A DNA stretch of 15,161 nucleotides, taken from JALZVT01 sp964634815 (GTDB lineage: Bacteria; Pseudomonadota; Gammaproteobacteria; Pseudomonadales; Azotimanducaceae). How positions within the stretch are numbered: the stretch's first letter is position 1; each line of letters starts with the position of its first letter. Under the pieces are notes generated by a model. That model had not been told where the DNA came from and ran no database searches. It saw only the letters and a list, made by a program, of their open reading frames with translations. The stretch covers positions 1 through 15,161 of the forward strand of contig CAZWMD010000083.1 of assembly GCA_964634815.1 (NCBI GenBank), in the 5' to 3' direction. Positions 12,978 through 15,161 of the stretch are shown here, in pieces. A program made the position numbers and the translations under genes.

Positions 12978-13129
12978 ATCCAAATGTCCGCGGGTGGATG
13001 CCTAATCTCCCGTACAACTGTTAAACCTTTTAACCACCAGCACGCCAAAATACATAGAGAAGGGCTTTTGCCCACTCCAGTAAGGCCGCTCTCCAGTGAG
13101 CGGAGGCAACCTGAAGCGAGGAGCTAACC
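12978..13129 (+). promoter_or_regulatory. rpsL-rpsG spacer, candidate S7 autoregulatory region
   Basis: In E. coli, S7 represses the str operon by binding the rpsL-rpsG spacer. This 152-base spacer contains GTTAAA-CCT-TTTAAC (13020-13034), GGGC-TTTT-GCCC (13062-13073) and CCGCTC-TCCAGT-GAGCGG (13086-13103). CTCCAGT is repeated at 13075-13081 and 13091-13097. The rpsG Shine-Dalgarno, GAGGAG, is at 13118-13123. I see no second gene. That these stems bind S7 is inference from position. Confidence 0.4.
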
Positions 13130-13600
13130 ATGCCAAGACGTAGAGTCGTCGCAAAACGCGAAATCCTGCCTGATCCCAAGTACCACAACCAGGTGGTCGC
13201 CAAATTTATCAACCACGTAATGGTAAGCGGCAAAAAAGCTGTTGCTGAAGGCATCGTTTACGGTGCATTTGAGCGTATTCAGGAGAAAGGCGCGGGTGAT
13301 CCCGTGGAGATGTTTGAGAAAGCGCTCGACGCCATTGCGCCTATGGTTGAGGTTAAGTCTCGCCGGGTCGGTGGTGCTACTTATCAGGTACCCGTTGAAG
13401 TTCGACCTTCTCGCCGTGGCGCGCTTGCTATGCGCTGGCTTGTTGACAGCGCTCGGAAGCGCGGTGAGAAGTCGATGGCCGCTCGCCTGGCGGGTGAGCT
13501 ATTGGATGCGGCTGAAGGTCGTGGTTCTGCGGTTAAGAAGCGTGAAGATACGCACCGCATGGCAGAAGCCAACAAGGCTTTCTCGCACTACCGCTACTAG
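13130..13600 (+). CDS. rpsG: 30S ribosomal protein S7
   Basis: S7 starts assembly of the 30S head by binding the 3' major domain of 16S rRNA and lines the exit-site tRNA channel. The 156-residue product has the typical N-terminus MPRRRVVAKREILPDPKYHN, the conserved VMVSGKKAVAEGIVYGAFE, the beta-hairpin region with EVKSRRVGGATYQVPVEVRP, and the ending HRMAEANKAFSHYRY. The length matches the family (E. coli forms are 156-179). The ATG follows GAGGAG (13118-13123) at a suitable distance. It lies between rpsL and fusA, the standard order, and is the expected autoregulator of the unit. Confidence 0.98.
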   Translation: MPRRRVVAKREILPDPKYHNQVVAKFINHVMVSGKKAVAEGIVYGAFERIQEKGAGDPVEMFEKALDAIAPMVEVKSRRVGGATYQVPVEVRPSRRGALAMRWLVDSARKRGEKSMAARLAGELLDAAEGRGSAVKKREDTHRMAEANKAFSHYRY

Positions 13601-13642
13601 CGAGTGGCTGCCTAAAACCCTGACCACGGAGCAACTGTCGTC

Positions 13643-15161
13643 ATGGCTCGTGCCACTCCTCTTGCCCGATATCGCAACATCGGCATCTGCGCTCATGTGG
13701 ATGCCGGTAAAACGACAACCACAGAACGAGTTCTGTTCTACACCGGCGTGTCACACAAGATTGGTGAAGTGCACGATGGTGCTGCCACCATGGACTGGAT
13801 GGAGCAGGAACAAGAGCGTGGCATCACGATTACGTCTGCGGCGACCACCTGTTTTTGGCAGGGCATGGATCGCCAGTATGACCAACACCGCATCAATATT
13901 ATCGATACCCCAGGGCACGTTGACTTCACGATTGAAGTTGAACGCTCATTGCGTGTACTCGACGGCGCGGTGGTGGTGTTTTGTGGGACCTCAGGCGTAG
14001 AGCCTCAGTCTGAAACCGTATGGCGGCAGGCAAACCGTTACGAGGTGCCGCGCATTGTCTTTGTTAACAAGATGGACCGGCAGGGTGCAGACTTCCTGCG
14101 AGTCGTCGAGCAAATCAAAGACCGACTTGGTGCTCAACCGGTGCCCATCCAGCTTGCCATTGGATCTGAGGAGAACTTCAAAGGCGTAGTCGACTTATTG
14201 CGTATGAAGGCAATTTACTGGAATGAGGCGGACCAGGGCCTGTCTTATGAGCTGGGCGAGATTCCGGAAGATCTGCTGGAGCAAGCGCAGAGTTATCGGG
14301 AGCAAATGGTCGAGAGCGCGGCTGAGGCGAACGAAGAATTAATGGATGCTTATCTCGAGGGTGGTGAGCTAACAGATCAGCAGATTAAGGCGGGTTTGCG
14401 TATTCGCACTTTGGCGAATGAAGTTGTGCCGGCGCTGTGTGGTACCGCATTCAAGAACAAGGGCGTGCAGGCCATGCTTGATGCCGTTGTTGACTATCTT
14501 CCCGCACCGCCGGAAGTAAAAGCGATTGAAGGTGTGCTCAAAGACGGCGAGACAGTCGCAACGCGTGAGTCCCGAGACGATGAGCCATTTGCTGCTCTCG
14601 CTTTCAAGATCGCCACGGATCCGTTTGTTGGCACACTTACTTTCTTCCGGGTTTATTCCGGTGTTCTGTCGACTGGCGATCAGGTCTTTAACCCCATTAA
14701 AGGACGCAAAGAACGTGTTGGTCGAATGGTCCAGATGCATGCCAACGACCGCCAGGAAGTTAAAGAAGTGCGAGCTGGTGACATTGCCGCCGCTATCGGC
14801 ATGAAAGATGTGACCACGGGCGAGACCTTGTGCGACCTACAGAAAGTAATCACGCTCGAGAAGATGGATTTCCCGGAGCCCGTTATCTCTGTGGCAGTTG
14901 AGCCGCGAGGCGTTGCGGATCAGGAAAAAATGGCGGTTGCGCTGTCAAAGCTCGCGCAAGAAGACCCGTCGTTTAAGGTTCATACCGACAAAGAAACGGG
15001 CCAGAACATTATCTCGGGGATGGGTGAGCTACACCTCGAAATTATCGTCGATCGGATGAAGCGCGAATTCAGCGTCGAGGCCAACATAGGTAAACCTCAG
15101 GTGGCTTACCGCGAGACGATTCGCGAACAGGTAGAGATTGAAGGCAAGTTTGTGCGCCAGT
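13643..15161 (+). CDS. fusA: Elongation factor G, 3' end outside window
   Basis: EF-G is the GTPase that drives translocation and, with RRF, ribosome recycling. About 506 of ~700 codons are present, and the frame is open to the window edge. The G-domain motifs are intact: AHVDAGKTTTTE (about 17-28), RGITITSA (about 59-66), DTPGHVDF (about 90), NKMD at 142-145 and GTAFKNKGVQAMLDAVVDYL. Domain II follows with DDEPFAALAFKIATDPFVG, then domain III with MGELHLEIIVDRMKREF, and GKPQVAYRETIR opens domain IV. The N-terminus MARATPLARYRNIGI is canonical. GGAG (13628-13631) is 11 bases before the ATG, a weak site. It follows rpsG by 42 bases. Confidence 0.98.
   Translation, partial: MARATPLARYRNIGICAHVDAGKTTTTERVLFYTGVSHKIGEVHDGAATMDWMEQEQERGITITSAATTCFWQGMDRQYDQHRINIIDTPGHVDFTIEVERSLRVLDGAVVVFCGTSGVEPQSETVWRQANRYEVPRIVFVNKMDRQGADFLRVVEQIKDRLGAQPVPIQLAIGSEENFKGVVDLLRMKAIYWNEADQGLSYELGEIPEDLLEQAQSYREQMVESAAEANEELMDAYLEGGELTDQQIKAGLRIRTLANEVVPALCGTAFKNKGVQAMLDAVVDYLPAPPEVKAIEGVLKDGETVATRESRDDEPFAALAFKIATDPFVGTLTFFRVYSGVLSTGDQVFNPIKGRKERVGRMVQMHANDRQEVKEVRAGDIAAAIGMKDVTTGETLCDLQKVITLEKMDFPEPVISVAVEPRGVADQEKMAVALSKLAQEDPSFKVHTDKETGQNIISGMGELHLEIIVDRMKREFSVEANIGKPQVAYRETIREQVEIEGKFVRQ

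Noticed and set aside
12678..13075. Antisense frames crossing the N-run
   Set aside because: They exist only because unknown bases contain no stop codons.
13242..14000. 252-codon + strand frame over rpsG and fusA
   Set aside because: It is the wrong frame of two clearly identified genes, rich in Trp, Arg, Leu and Ser, and spans their boundary.

Overview
This window is the transcription/translation core of a gammaproteobacterium: tRNA-Trp, secE, nusG, rplK, rplA, rplJ, rplL, rpoB, rpoC, an 85-codon gene I cannot name, rpsL (interrupted by an assembly gap), rpsG and the first ~72% of fusA, all on the + strand. From memory, the RpoB and RpoC sequences follow the Pseudomonas / marine gammaproteobacterial pattern closely (long, with the lineage-type insertions). 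In E. coli the rpoBC and rpsL-rpsG-fusA blocks are far apart; here they are contiguous, as in Pseudomonas relatives. Genus cannot be set from the window alone.

Layout. 1-292: a leader with no gene I recognise, then tRNA-Trp(CCA) at 93-168 and a short spacer. 293-1228: secE (protein translocation) and nusG (transcription elongation). 1229-1370: a spacer dominated by an exact 64-bp palindrome, then the rplK leader. 1371-2498: rplK and rplA, abutting. 2499-2772: a structured leader matching the L10 autoregulatory leader. 2773-3749: rplJ and rplL (ribosomal stalk). 3750-3966: a spacer with two strong hairpins, where E. coli has its attenuator and RNase III site. 3967-12278: rpoB and rpoC, overlapping by ATGA. 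12329-12586: small acidic-tailed protein. 12587-12755: hairpin, candidate extended -10 promoter with GC-rich discriminator, and a 10-bp direct repeat. 12756-15161: rpsL, rpsG and fusA.

The genes supply the L1/L11 and L10/L12 parts of the large subunit stalk regions, the S12/S7 small-subunit proteins, EF-G that works against them, and the beta/beta' subunits of RNA polymerase with its factor NusG. Regulation appears to be mainly post-transcriptional: the L10 leader is well supported, and an L1 site is possible.

The coding genes are ordinary housekeeping genes. What deserves a second look is between them: the 64-bp perfect palindrome between nusG and rplK (REP/RAYT-like sequence), the alternative pairings in the rplJ leader, the paired hairpins before rpoB, the rpoB-rpoC overlap, and the unnamed 85-aa protein. 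The 100-N run in rpsL is a placeholder that is shorter than the missing sequence must be. I saw no CRISPR array, insertion sequence gene, phage gene or evident new defence system.
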